DNA of 64,000 nucleotides from Dokdonella sp. (GTDB lineage Bacteria > Pseudomonadota > Gammaproteobacteria > Xanthomonadales > Rhodanobacteraceae). The position numbers and the translations under genes are program-made. How positions within the stretch are numbered: position 1 is the stretch's first letter; the number at the start of each line of letters is the position of its first letter. This document shows, one piece after another, positions 18,535 to 28,363 of this stretch. The notes beneath the pieces were generated by a model, which saw nothing but the letters and a program-made list of their open reading frames with translations, was not told where the DNA came from and searched no databases. The stretch is taken from the NCBI RefSeq assembly GCF_019634775.1, contig NZ_JAHCAS010000004.1, forward strand, positions 33,540 through 97,539. The letters are read 5' to 3'.

Positions 18535-21041
18535 GAAAAAGCCGCCCTTCCCTGCCCGCGCGCATCCGCGATCAGGCGGAAGTCGATCTTGCGATCCTCG
18601 AGACTGGCACGCAGCACCTGCACCCGCACCGCATCGCCGAGGCGGAATTTCATGCCGCGGCGTTCGCCGCTGAGGAGATGGCGCACCGGGTCATAGTGGT
18701 AATAGTCGTTCGGCAACTGCGTGATATGGACGAGACCGGTGATCTTCGAATCATTCAGCTCGACAAACAGGCCGAACGAGGCGACGCCCGAGACGACACC
18801 GTCGAACTCGCTGCCTACGTGCTTCTCCATCCACGCGCACTTGTAACGCTCGTCGACGTCGCGCTCGGCCTCCTGCGCGCGCCGCTCATTGTGCGAACAA
18901 TGCACCGCCATCGATGTCATCTGCGTGGGCGAGTATGCGTAGCCGGAGGCCTTGCCACCGCCGATCGCATGACGGATCGCGCGGTGCACGAGCAGGTCCG
19001 GGTAGCGCCGGATCGGCGAGGTGAAATGTGCATAGGATTCCAGTGCAAGGCCGAAATGGCCGGTGTTCTCCGGCTGATACACGGCCATGCTCTGCGAGCG
19101 CAGCAACACCGATTCGATCAGGCTGGCATCCGGACGCTTGCGGATCTTATTCAGCAGCGCGGCGAAATCGGCTGGCTTGACTTCACCGGCCGGCGGCAGG
19201 TTCAGCTTGAACTCGCGCAGGAACTCGAGCAGATCGTCATACTTCGACACCGGCGGCGGCTCGTGCACGCGGTAGGGCGCAGGGATGCGCTTGCGCAGCA
19301 GGAACTTCGCCGCCTCGACGTTCGCCGCGATCATGCATTCCTCGATCAGCTTGTGCGCATCGTTGCGCGGCTCGCTGCCGAGCTGGATCACCTCGCCCGC
19401 CGCACCGAGGCGGAACTTGACTTCGCTCGATTCGAAGTCGATCGAACCGCGCTTCTGGCGTGCCTTGGCGAGCACCTTGTAGAGCTGGTGCAGGTGCTCG
19501 ACATGCGGCAGCAACGCACCGAGCTCGTCGCGTGCATCGGCATCCTTCTCGCCAATCGCCTGCCACACGCGCGTATAGGTCAGGCGCGCGTGCGAGCGCA
19601 TCACGGCATCGTGGAAGGTCGAGCGCGTCACCTCGCCGCTGCGGTCGATCTGCATGTCGCAAACCATGCACAAGCGATCCACGCGCGGGTTCAGCGAGCA
19701 GATGCCGTTTGACAGTGACTCCGGCAACATCGGCACCACGAACCCCGGGAAATACACCGAAGTAGCACGGCTGTAGGCCTCGTCATCAAGCGCACTGCCG
19801 ATGCGCACGTAGTGGGAGACGTCGGCGATGGCGACGACGAGACGGAAGCCCTGTGCGTTCGGTTCGGCGTAGACGGCATCGTCGAAATCACGCGCATCCT
19901 CGCCGTCGATGGTCACCAGCGGCAGCTTGCGCAGGTCGATGCGCCCGGCCGCCTCGGCTTTTGACACGGCCGGCTCGACGTCGGCCGCTTCACGCAACAC
20001 CGTCTCCGGCCAGGCGCTCGGCAGACCATGGCTGGCGATCGCCATCTCGACGAGGATCGATGGGGTCAGGCGCTCGCCGAGCACGGCGAGGATCTTGCCC
20101 ATCGGCCCGCGATACGCGGTCGGCGGATCGCTGATTTCGGCAATCACGATCTGGCCGGCGCGCGCGCCCTGCGACTCCCCCGGAAGAATCAGCACGTCCT
20201 GGTGCACCCGACGATCATCCGGCGCGACCAGGGTCAACCCATTCTCGACGATGACTCGGCCGACCAGGCGCGGCGAACGCCTTTCGAGCACTTCGACGAT
20301 CGCACCCTGGCGGCGTCCGCGGCGGTCGACGCCGACGACGCTGCCGAGCACACGGTCGCCATGCAGCACCGGACGCATCTGCGCCGGCGACAGGTACAGA
20401 TCCTCACCGCCGCTGTCCGGGCGCAGGAATCCGTAACCTTCGGCGTTGGCGAGCACCACACCGGGAATGAGGTCGAGCTTCTCGGCCACGCCATAACCGC
20501 CGCGGCGGTTCTGCAGCAGTTGGCCGTCGCGCACCATCGCGGCGAGGCGCTTGCTGAGCGCTTCGACATCCTGCTCGGTGGCAAGCCCGAGCGCACGCGC
20601 AATGGCCTCGGTCTTCAGCAGTTCGGCCTGCTCGCCGAGCAGGGCGAGGATCGCCTCGCGGCTCGGGATCGGCCGCGCGTAACGCTGCGCTTCGCGCTCG
20701 GCGAACGGATCGCGCACCAGCTTGCCGCGTGCCGCCTCGTCGCTTGACTGCTTGCGCGGCTTGCCATGCACGGCGGCTTCCCGTGCAGGCGCCCACGGCT
20801 TCGGTCCACGCGTCACCTTGGCCGCTGGCGATGCACCGGATGTCCCGGCCTTGCGCGACACCGTAGGCTTGCCTTTCGCCGGCGCAAACACCGGCGGCAG
20901 CCACGGCGCGGCTTTCGCCTTCGACTTCTTCGCACCGGCCTTGGCGGCCGGCGTCGCGACCTTCCCGCGCGCGGGCGGTTTGGCCTTGCTCTTCGACGGG
21001 CGTGCGGTGTTCCTGCTGGTCTTCTTGGTCACTTTGTCCAT
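18531..21041 (-). CDS. rnr: Ribonuclease R
   Basis: 836-residue processive 3'-5' exoribonuclease that degrades structured RNA. The ATG at 21041 follows AAGGAG by 2 bases and begins a Lys/Ala-rich tail (about 100 residues). An N-terminal winged-helix segment (SREAILALLGEQAELLKTEAIARALGL) and cold-shock domains (YGFLRPDSGGEDLYLSPAQM) follow. The RNB catalytic domain has DGEDARDFDDAVYAE with the Mg-binding Asp residues and a later HFTSPIRRYPDLLVHRAI. A C-terminal S1 domain runs from FDGVVSGVASFGLFVEL. It is 6 kb from its usual partner rlmB. The TAG stop overlaps the GTAGG head of a REP element. Confidence 0.95.
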   Translation of the reverse strand: MDKVTKKTSRNTARPSKSKAKPPARGKVATPAAKAGAKKSKAKAAPWLPPVFAPAKGKPTVSRKAGTSGASPAAKVTRGPKPWAPAREAAVHGKPRKQSSDEAARGKLVRDPFAEREAQRYARPIPSREAILALLGEQAELLKTEAIARALGLATEQDVEALSKRLAAMVRDGQLLQNRRGGYGVAEKLDLIPGVVLANAEGYGFLRPDSGGEDLYLSPAQMRPVLHGDRVLGSVVGVDRRGRRQGAIVEVLERRSPRLVGRVIVENGLTLVAPDDRRVHQDVLILPGESQGARAGQIVIAEISDPPTAYRGPMGKILAVLGERLTPSILVEMAIASHGLPSAWPETVLREAADVEPAVSKAEAAGRIDLRKLPLVTIDGEDARDFDDAVYAEPNAQGFRLVVAIADVSHYVRIGSALDDEAYSRATSVYFPGFVVPMLPESLSNGICSLNPRVDRLCMVCDMQIDRSGEVTRSTFHDAVMRSHARLTYTRVWQAIGEKDADARDELGALLPHVEHLHQLYKVLAKARQKRGSIDFESSEVKFRLGAAGEVIQLGSEPRNDAHKLIEECMIAANVEAAKFLLRKRIPAPYRVHEPPPVSKYDDLLEFLREFKLNLPPAGEVKPADFAALLNKIRKRPDASLIESVLLRSQSMAVYQPENTGHFGLALESYAHFTSPIRRYPDLLVHRAIRHAIGGGKASGYAYSPTQMTSMAVHCSHNERRAQEAERDVDERYKCAWMEKHVGSEFDGVVSGVASFGLFVELNDSKITGLVHITQLPNDYYHYDPVRHLLSGERRGMKFRLGDAVRVQVLRASLEDRKIDFRLIADARGQGRAAFS

Positions 21042-21146
21042 GACTCCTTGTGGCGCGGATCGTCGATCAGCGCGCATCAACATGATTGACAGGCCTCGGG
21101 CGCGCCCAGTATCGTTCGCGCCCCGTTTGGCCCAGCCAGGCGGCAT

Positions 21147-21231
<85 letters not shown>

Positions 21232-21241
21232 ACGGCTTGGA

Positions 21242-21266
21242 CCTGCGCATGATGATCCCGCGCAGG
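21242..21266. repeat. Small inverted repeat after the tRNA
   Basis: CCTGCGC and GCGCAGG flank an 11-base loop between the tRNA 3' end and the terminator. It may help form the 3' end of the tRNA precursor; no other role can be suggested. Confidence 0.4.
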
Positions 21267-21273
21267 TTCTCAC

Positions 21274-21304
21274 GAAAACCCCGCCGACGCGCGGGGTTTT
21301 TCGT
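21274..21304. terminator. Bidirectional rho-independent terminator (tRNA-Leu / purA)
   Basis: AAAACCCCGC-CGACGC-GCGGGGTTTTT is a strong GC stem with an A-run on one side and a T-run on the other. It can therefore end transcription of tRNA-Leu on the plus strand and of purA on the minus strand, whose stop is 19 bases away. Confidence 0.9.
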
Positions 21305-21322
21305 TTGCGGAGCTGTCGCCCG

Positions 21323-22666
<1,344 letters not shown>

Positions 22667-22683
22667 CTAAGCGATGCGCCGAC

Positions 22684-22872
22684 TCAGCGGATGACGCGCA
22701 GCGCGACGAGGCCGACCACGATGAAGATGCCGCCGATCAGGCGCAGACGGCGTTCGTCTATCCGCTGCAACTGCTCGGCCATGCGCTTCCATGCGCCCGG
22801 CGCGGCGAACAACAACAATCCCTCGAGCACAAGCACCAGGCACAGCGCCGCGGCGAGATCGGCCGACATCAC
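22684..22872 (-). CDS. DUF2065 family (YjeT-like) membrane protein
   Basis: 62-residue protein with two hydrophobic helices (LAAALCLVLVLEGLLLFAAPG and RLIGGIFIVVGLVAL) and the family's short WKRMAEQLQRIDERRLR loop. It overlaps hflC by 4 bases and lies between hflC and purA, exactly where yjeT sits in E. coli. Function is unknown, although the constant position next to hflKC suggests a membrane-linked role. Confidence 0.85.
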   Translation of the reverse strand: MMSADLAAALCLVLVLEGLLLFAAPGAWKRMAEQLQRIDERRLRLIGGIFIVVGLVALRVIR

Positions 22873-23729
22873 TTGCTGTCGCGCAGGTAGCGCAGGAACT
22901 CCGCTTCGGGATTCAGCATGAGCACGCCATTGCCGCCCTGCAGCGCCTCGCGATAGGCCTCGAGGCTGCGGTAGAAGGCATAGAACTCCGCGTCCTTGCC
23001 ATAGGCTCCGGCGTACACCTCGGCCGCCTTGGCATCGCCTTCACCGCGGGTCTTCTGCGCATCACGGTAGGCGTCCGCACGGATCACCTGGACACGCCGA
23101 TCAGCGTCGGCCTGGATGCGTTCGGCGGCCTCGTTACCTTCGGCGCGCAGCGAGTCGGCAACTTGTTTGCGCTCGGAACGCATGCGTTCGTAAACCGAGC
23201 GCAACACCGAACTTTCCTGCGGCAGATCGACGCGGCGGATGCGCACGTCAATGATCTCCATGCCGAGATTCTGCGTGGCGACATTGGCGGTGCGCACCAG
23301 GGTCTGGGTGAGATCCGTGCGCGCGCTGGAGACGACTTCCTGCAGCGTGCGGCTGTTGATCGCCGTACGCATGCCGTCGCGCACGATCGAGGCGAGGCGC
23401 GCCTGTGCGCGCACTTCCTCGCCGCCCACGGAGGTGTAGAACTTGGCCGAATCGGCGATCTTCCACTTGACCACGAAGTCGACGGTGACGTCCTTTTTCT
23501 CCGAGGTCAGGTAGTTCTCCGGCGCCGAATCGAGTGTCTGCAGGCGACGGTCGAAACGTACTGCCTGCTGGATCAGCGGCAGCTTGAAGTGCAGACCGGG
23601 CGCATAGCCCGATTCGACGATGCGGCCGAACTGGGTCAGGATCGCGGTCTGGCTCTCGTTGACCACGAACACGCTGCTGCCACCGGCCAGGATGACCACG
23701 GCGACCAGGATTCCAAGCATCGGGCGCAT
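22869..23729 (-). CDS. hflC: Protease modulator HflC
   Basis: 286-residue SPFH/prohibitin-family protein that forms a cage with HflK around FtsH and restrains its proteolysis. One N-terminal helix (MLGILVAVVILAGGSSVFVV) anchors it, with the rest periplasmic. The Band-7 domain starts NESQTAILTQFGRIVESGYAPGLHFKLPLIQQAVRFDRRLQTLDS. The coiled-coil stretch has MRSERKQVADSLRAEGNEAAERIQADADRR, and the end FYRSLEAYREAL is typical. The gap to hflK is 1 base. Confidence 0.96.
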   Translation of the reverse strand: MRPMLGILVAVVILAGGSSVFVVNESQTAILTQFGRIVESGYAPGLHFKLPLIQQAVRFDRRLQTLDSAPENYLTSEKKDVTVDFVVKWKIADSAKFYTSVGGEEVRAQARLASIVRDGMRTAINSRTLQEVVSSARTDLTQTLVRTANVATQNLGMEIIDVRIRRVDLPQESSVLRSVYERMRSERKQVADSLRAEGNEAAERIQADADRRVQVIRADAYRDAQKTRGEGDAKAAEVYAGAYGKDAEFYAFYRSLEAYREALQGGNGVLMLNPEAEFLRYLRDSK

Positions 23730-23730
23730 G

Positions 23731-24873
23731 TCAGCGGCCTCCCCTTGCGGATTCGGCGCGCGTCGACGGCGCGGCTTCGGGCACGACGACCTGCGGCGGC
23801 GCCGGCGGAGTTGTCGCCCCAGGTGCCGGCAGGTAGAGCACGTTCTTGCCGTCGGTCATGTCGACGACCTTGGCGTTGCGGTTGACCACCTGCTGCATGG
23901 TTTCGAGGTACAGGCGCTTGCGCGTGACTTCGGGTGCGGCACGGTACTCGGCGACGATCAGGCCGAAGCGCTGCGCGTCACCTTCGGCCTTGGCGATGCG
24001 CTCCGCCTTGTAACCTTCGGCCTCGGCGAGGATGCGTGCCGCCTCGCCGCGAGCCTCGGGGACGACACGCTTGGCATAGGCGTCAGCGATGTTGCTCGCG
24101 CGCTGGCGGTCCTCACGAGCCGAGATGGCGTCGTCGAAGGCTTCCTTCACTTCCTGCGGTGGACGCACGTTCTGGAAGTTGAGCGTGCTGACCGTGAGGC
24201 CGGCATCGTAGCGATCGAGGGTGGACTGGATCACCTGCCGGGCCTGCGCAGCAAGATCGGCCGCCGGCGCGGCGGCAGCCTCGCCCTCGGCCGGCTCGAC
24301 GCGCTGATCGGGCATGATCGCGTCGAGTTTGCCGGCACCGATGACCTCGCGCACGGCGCTCTCCGCAGCCTGTTTGAGCGTGGCGTCGGGATCGCGGGTG
24401 GAGAACAGGAACTTGACCGGATCGGCAACGAGGTACTGCACCTCGAAATTGACCTGCACGATGTTCTCGTCGCGGGTCAGCATGCGCACGCTGTCGGAGG
24501 CCGAGCGCACGCTCGTCGCATCGACCACGTGCACCGTCTCGATCGGCCGCGGCCACTTGAAATTGAGCCCTGAGGGCATGACCCGCGTGATCTGGCCGAA
24601 GCGCAGCACGACACCCGCCTCGTTGGCCTTGATCGACTGGACCGAATCAAAAGCAACCCAGGCAATGGCGATGCCGACAGCGGCAAGTGCGACACCACCG
24701 AAACCGCCCTCGCCGGAACTGCCACCGCGGCTACCACCTCCACCGCCGAACAGGCGCCCAAACATCTCCTTCAGGCGCTGGACCGCGGCATCGACGTCGT
24801 TCTTCGGGCCGCCATTGTCATTGTCGCGCCAGGGATCGCGCTGTTTGCCGCCGCCGGGTTCATTCCAAGCCAT
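23731..24873 (-). CDS. hflK: FtsH protease activity modulator HflK
   Basis: 380-residue partner of HflC. The cytoplasmic N-terminus is Gly/Asn-rich (MAWNEPGGGKQRDPWRDNDNGG, later GGGGGSRGGSSGEGG). One helix (VALAAVGIAIAWVAFDSVQSI) leads into the Band-7 domain (VVLRFGQITRVMPSGLNFKWPRPIETVHVVD). A coiled-coil part (EARGEAARILAEAEGYKAERIAKAEGDAQRF) and a proline-rich tail follow. It is transcribed with hflC and probably with hfq-hflX, although a 257-base gap separates it from hflX. Confidence 0.96.
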   Translation of the reverse strand: MAWNEPGGGKQRDPWRDNDNGGPKNDVDAAVQRLKEMFGRLFGGGGGSRGGSSGEGGFGGVALAAVGIAIAWVAFDSVQSIKANEAGVVLRFGQITRVMPSGLNFKWPRPIETVHVVDATSVRSASDSVRMLTRDENIVQVNFEVQYLVADPVKFLFSTRDPDATLKQAAESAVREVIGAGKLDAIMPDQRVEPAEGEAAAAPAADLAAQARQVIQSTLDRYDAGLTVSTLNFQNVRPPQEVKEAFDDAISAREDRQRASNIADAYAKRVVPEARGEAARILAEAEGYKAERIAKAEGDAQRFGLIVAEYRAAPEVTRKRLYLETMQQVVNRNAKVVDMTDGKNVLYLPAPGATTPPAPPQVVVPEAAPSTRAESARGGR

Positions 24874-25130
24874 TCCAGGGTTCCTGTCGAGCTGTGCGCC
24901 GCGCGAGTCGATGCAGCGAAAGGGAGGGACACGCAGTGGCGTGCTTGCCGCCCACCGGATGCCGAGATGGGCGCTGGATCAGGCCCGTGCGATCGAGTCC
25001 GGATTGTAGGTAGGGGTCGACGGGCGGGCAAGCAAGGCCTGCTCCCCCATCGGGGACCGATCCAGCCAATAAGCAGGACAGGCCCCGGATCCCGATCGGG
25101 GCGACCCGATGCCGCGCGTCGAAAACCGGC

Positions 25131-26447
25131 TCAACCGCGATTGGCGATCGCGGCCGCTGCCAGCGCACCGCGCAGCCATTCCCCATCACCGCCTGGCAGT
25201 CCGTACAGCGGCTCGACCAAGGCACGCGGTGCGTCGATGTCGATGTGCCAGCCTTGTTCATCGATGTGCTCGGCAGCAACCAGGCCCTGTGCGTGCAGAC
25301 GTGCACGCAGGCGCCCGGCGCTGGCCGGAACCGCGAGCGTACAGCGGATGCGCTCCACCGACAGGGCCCCGGCAATTGCCGCGCGCAGACCGTCGAGGCC
25401 TGCGGCATCCCGGGCCGACACCCATGCGCGCACCGGGCCATCGCGCTCCGGCGCGTCGACCCGCGGCATGATCCCGTCGATACGATCGATCTTGTTGAAC
25501 ACGAGCAGTTGCGGCAGCGTGCCGGCACCGATCTCCTCGAGCACGCCGGTGACATCGGCAACGCGACTGTCGCGCTCGGGGTCGGAGGCGTCGATGACGT
25601 GCAGCAGCAGGTCGGCCTCGCGCGCCTCGGCCAGGGTCGAGCGGAACGCGGCGACCAGATCGTGCGGCAGGTCGCGGATGAACCCGACCGTATCGGCCAG
25701 CACGATCGGTCCGCAGGCGAGGCCGTCGATGCGGCGCAGGGTCGGATCGAGGGTGGCGAACAACTGGTCCGCGGCATACACGCCGGCACCGGTCAATGCG
25801 TTGAACAGGGTCGACTTGCCGGCATTGGTATAGCCGACCAGGGCAACCACCGGCAGCGCGCTGCGCTCACGGGCGCGGCGTGCCTGGTTGCGCTGCGTCT
25901 CGACCTTGTCGAGCCGCTTCTGCAATTGCTTGACGCGCTCGCCGAGCAGGCGGCGGTCGATCTCGAGCTGGGTTTCGCCGGGACCGCGCAAGCCGATGGA
26001 ACCTCCACGCTGGCGTTCGAGGTGGGTCCAGCCGCGCACGAGGCGCGTCGACATGTGCTTCAACTGGGCCAGTTCGACCTGCAGCTTGCCTTCGTGCGAA
26101 CGCGCACGCTGGGCAAAAATGTCGAGGATGAGGCCGGTACGGTCGACCACGCGGCATTCGGTCAGCTTTTCGAGGTTGCGCTCCTGCACCGGCGAAAGTG
26201 CGTGGTTGACGAGGATCAGGTCGGCATCGAGGGCAACGCGGTGTTGCTTGAGCTCCTCGGCCTTGCCGCTGCCGACAAAGAAGCGCGGATTCGCACGTTC
26301 GACGCGCGCGCTCAGGGTACCGACCACGGTCGCGCCGGCCGAACGCGCGAGTTCGGCGAACTCCTCGAGCAGGGCTGGATCCTGGTGTCCGGGCTCGTAC
26401 GCCTGCAGCAGCAGCGCACGCTCACCCTTGCGCGAACGGTCGAACAG
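25131..26447 (-). CDS. hflX: Ribosome-splitting GTPase HflX, probable CTG start
   Basis: 438-residue GTPase that splits stalled or stressed ribosomes. Homology to E. coli HflX (MFDRYDAGEQAVL) continues upstream of the first standard start to FDRSRKGERALLLQAYEPG. The only codon before this and after the in-frame TAA of hfq that can serve is CTG at 26447, so a CTG start is inferred; otherwise a GTG at 26327 would remove 40 conserved residues. GTPase motifs: G1 GYTNAGKST, G3 DTVGFIRDLPHDLV, G4 NKID, G5 VSARD. The N-terminal domain has FVGSGKAEEL and HALSPVQERNLEKL. Only 6 bases separate the start from the hfq stop. Confidence 0.9.
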   Translation of the reverse strand: MFDRSRKGERALLLQAYEPGHQDPALLEEFAELARSAGATVVGTLSARVERANPRFFVGSGKAEELKQHRVALDADLILVNHALSPVQERNLEKLTECRVVDRTGLILDIFAQRARSHEGKLQVELAQLKHMSTRLVRGWTHLERQRGGSIGLRGPGETQLEIDRRLLGERVKQLQKRLDKVETQRNQARRARERSALPVVALVGYTNAGKSTLFNALTGAGVYAADQLFATLDPTLRRIDGLACGPIVLADTVGFIRDLPHDLVAAFRSTLAEAREADLLLHVIDASDPERDSRVADVTGVLEEIGAGTLPQLLVFNKIDRIDGIMPRVDAPERDGPVRAWVSARDAAGLDGLRAAIAGALSVERIRCTLAVPASAGRLRARLHAQGLVAAEHIDEQGWHIDIDAPRALVEPLYGLPGGDGEWLRGALAAAAIANRG

Positions 26448-26453
26448 TGGGGT

Positions 26454-26747
<294 letters not shown>

Positions 26748-26903
26748 TCAAGAGACGTGACATGCAGGCCCGGCCGCAAAGGCCGGCTCATGGACGCCCC
26801 GGTCCATGCGGGCGATCTTAGCCCATGCCCGCGGCCGAGGAAACGCGCGGCGGCGCACGATTCCGGCAGGGACGCACTGTTTTTTACGATCGCGGCTGAA
26901 AAG

Positions 26904-26978
26904 TGGGGAATGGGGAATGGAGAATGGGAAAGCGCGCTCCTGATCTTCCCATTCCCTATTCCCTATTCCCCATTCCCG
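26904..26978. repeat. GGGAATGGGGAATGG inverted repeat, copy A
   Basis: The left arm (26904-26930) repeats GGGGAATGG-type hexamers and the right arm (26946-26978) is the complementary CCATTCCC-type series. Together they form a long imperfect hairpin around GCGCGCTCC. A second copy is at 39608-39693. It lies between hfq and the end of miaA; a GGCTTCAGCCG REP-like core follows it and overlaps the miaA stop. Confidence 0.8.
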
Positions 26979-26993
26979 GCTTCTGAAGTGGCT

Positions 26994-27959
26994 TCAGCCG
27001 TGGCGTGCCATGGCAGTCCGGCCGATGAAGTCGACCACGGCCGCCTCGACGGCGGCGGCCAAGCCGGGCGCATCGGGTTCGAAGGCACGGGCGTCGTGTT
27101 CCGAGCGCAGCCAGGTGATCTGGCGCTTGGCGAGCTGGCGTGTGGCGAAGATCGCGCGATCACGGAAGGTGGCTGCGTCGGTGACGCCGTCGAGGTGCTC
27201 GATCGCCTGCCGGTAGCCAACGGCACGCATCGCCGGCAGCTCGGGCGACAGCACGCGCGAACGAAGCAGGGCGCGCACCTCGTCGAGGAAGCCGGCGGCA
27301 AGCATGGCGTCGAAACGCTGTGCGATGCGCGCGTGCAGGAGGCCGCGCCCGGACGGCAGCAGGGCGAGCTTGAGCACGCGATACGGCAGGCGCTCGTGCG
27401 CGCCCGTCTGCTGGGCCGACAGCGCTCGGCCGCTTAGCGTAATAACTTCGAGGGCACGCTGGATGCGCTGGCCATCGCCGGGGCGGATGCGCGTGGCGGC
27501 GACCGGATCGAGTCCGCGCAGACGCGCGTGCAGATACTCCCAGCCGTGCTCGCGCGCCTGGGCATCGAACTCCGCACGCAGGCCGGGATCGGCGGCCGGC
27601 AGATCGGACAGGCCACGCTCGAGCGCACGGAAGTAAAGCCCGGTACCGCCGACCAGCAGCGGCACGCGCCCGGCGGCCGTGATTGCCGCCATCTCACGCA
27701 GCGCGTCGGCACGGAATTCGGCGGCCGAATAGGGCTCGTCAGGTTCGCGGATGTCGATCAGGCGGTGCGGATGGCGTGCGCGCGTGGCTTCGTCCGGCTT
27801 GGCCGTGCCGATGTCCATGCCGCGGTAGACCAGGGCGGAATCGACACTGACCAGTTCGAATCCGCGGCGCGCGGCCAGCGCGCAGGCCAGATCCGTCTTG
27901 CCCGATGCGGTCGGCCCCATCAGGAAGATCGCGGAAGGTCGTGAGTCGGCGCGGCGCAT
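26994..27959 (-). CDS. miaA: tRNA dimethylallyltransferase MiaA
   Basis: 321-residue enzyme that adds a dimethylallyl group to A37 of UNN-reading tRNAs. P-loop [18 protein letters not shown], the catalytic [16 protein letters not shown] region, [32 protein letters not shown] and the late [15 protein letters not shown] and [14 protein letters not shown] segments are all in place. The ATG at 27959 was chosen because it starts just before the P-loop, as in the family. It precedes hfq in the conserved order; mutL is not upstream here. Confidence 0.96.
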   Translation of the reverse strand: MRRADSRPSAIFLMGPTASGKTDLACALAARRGFELVSVDSALVYRGMDIGTAKPDEATRARHPHRLIDIREPDEPYSAAEFRADALREMAAITAAGRVPLLVGGTGLYFRALERGLSDLPAADPGLRAEFDAQAREHGWEYLHARLRGLDPVAATRIRPGDGQRIQRALEVITLSGRALSAQQTGAHERLPYRVLKLALLPSGRGLLHARIAQRFDAMLAAGFLDEVRALLRSRVLSPELPAMRAVGYRQAIEHLDGVTDAATFRDRAIFATRQLAKRQITWLRSEHDARAFEPDAPGLAAAVEAAVVDFIGRTAMARHG

Positions 27960-28056
27960 GAGCGGATTGTAGGGGGCATGCGCCCGGCGCAAGAGCGAGA
28001 CTTCCCCACCGGTCGATGCGACTCCGGCGCGGTGGCAACAGGGCACCAAGGGATGA

Positions 28057-28205
28057 TCTGATCAATCCCACAACGGCGTCACCGTCCTGTGCGGGCGCAG
28101 ATCAAGGCGCGACGGCGAAGGCAGACTGGCCGTCGGTCGAGCCGGCGCAGCGCCGTGCTGCGCCCGCACAGGACGGCCCCGGCCTTTCGATTCCCAATGG
28201 CGGGG
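28057..28205. repeat. 149-bp palindromic dispersed repeat, copy 1
   Basis: A 149-base element repeated at 35282-35430 in the same orientation with 11 differences by hand count. Perfect 19-base inverted arms (CCGTCCTGTGCGGGCGCAG, 28082-28100, and its complement, 28158-28176) enclose 57 bases. It occupies the 404-base gap between the divergent miaA and EAL-protein genes; the remainder of that gap shows no gene. Confidence 0.85.
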
Positions 28206-28363
28206 TGGCATCCGCAAGGCCCCACTGCTATTGCGCACGCCACTCGCGCCGTCGTTGCAGCCGGGCAACTTGATCTGCGCGCCCGTCCCGGAGCCCGTTG
28301 TTTTGACAAAGCCCCCCGGCATCGGCTCAATACGCCGTCACTTCGACGCTGCGGATCAGCCGC

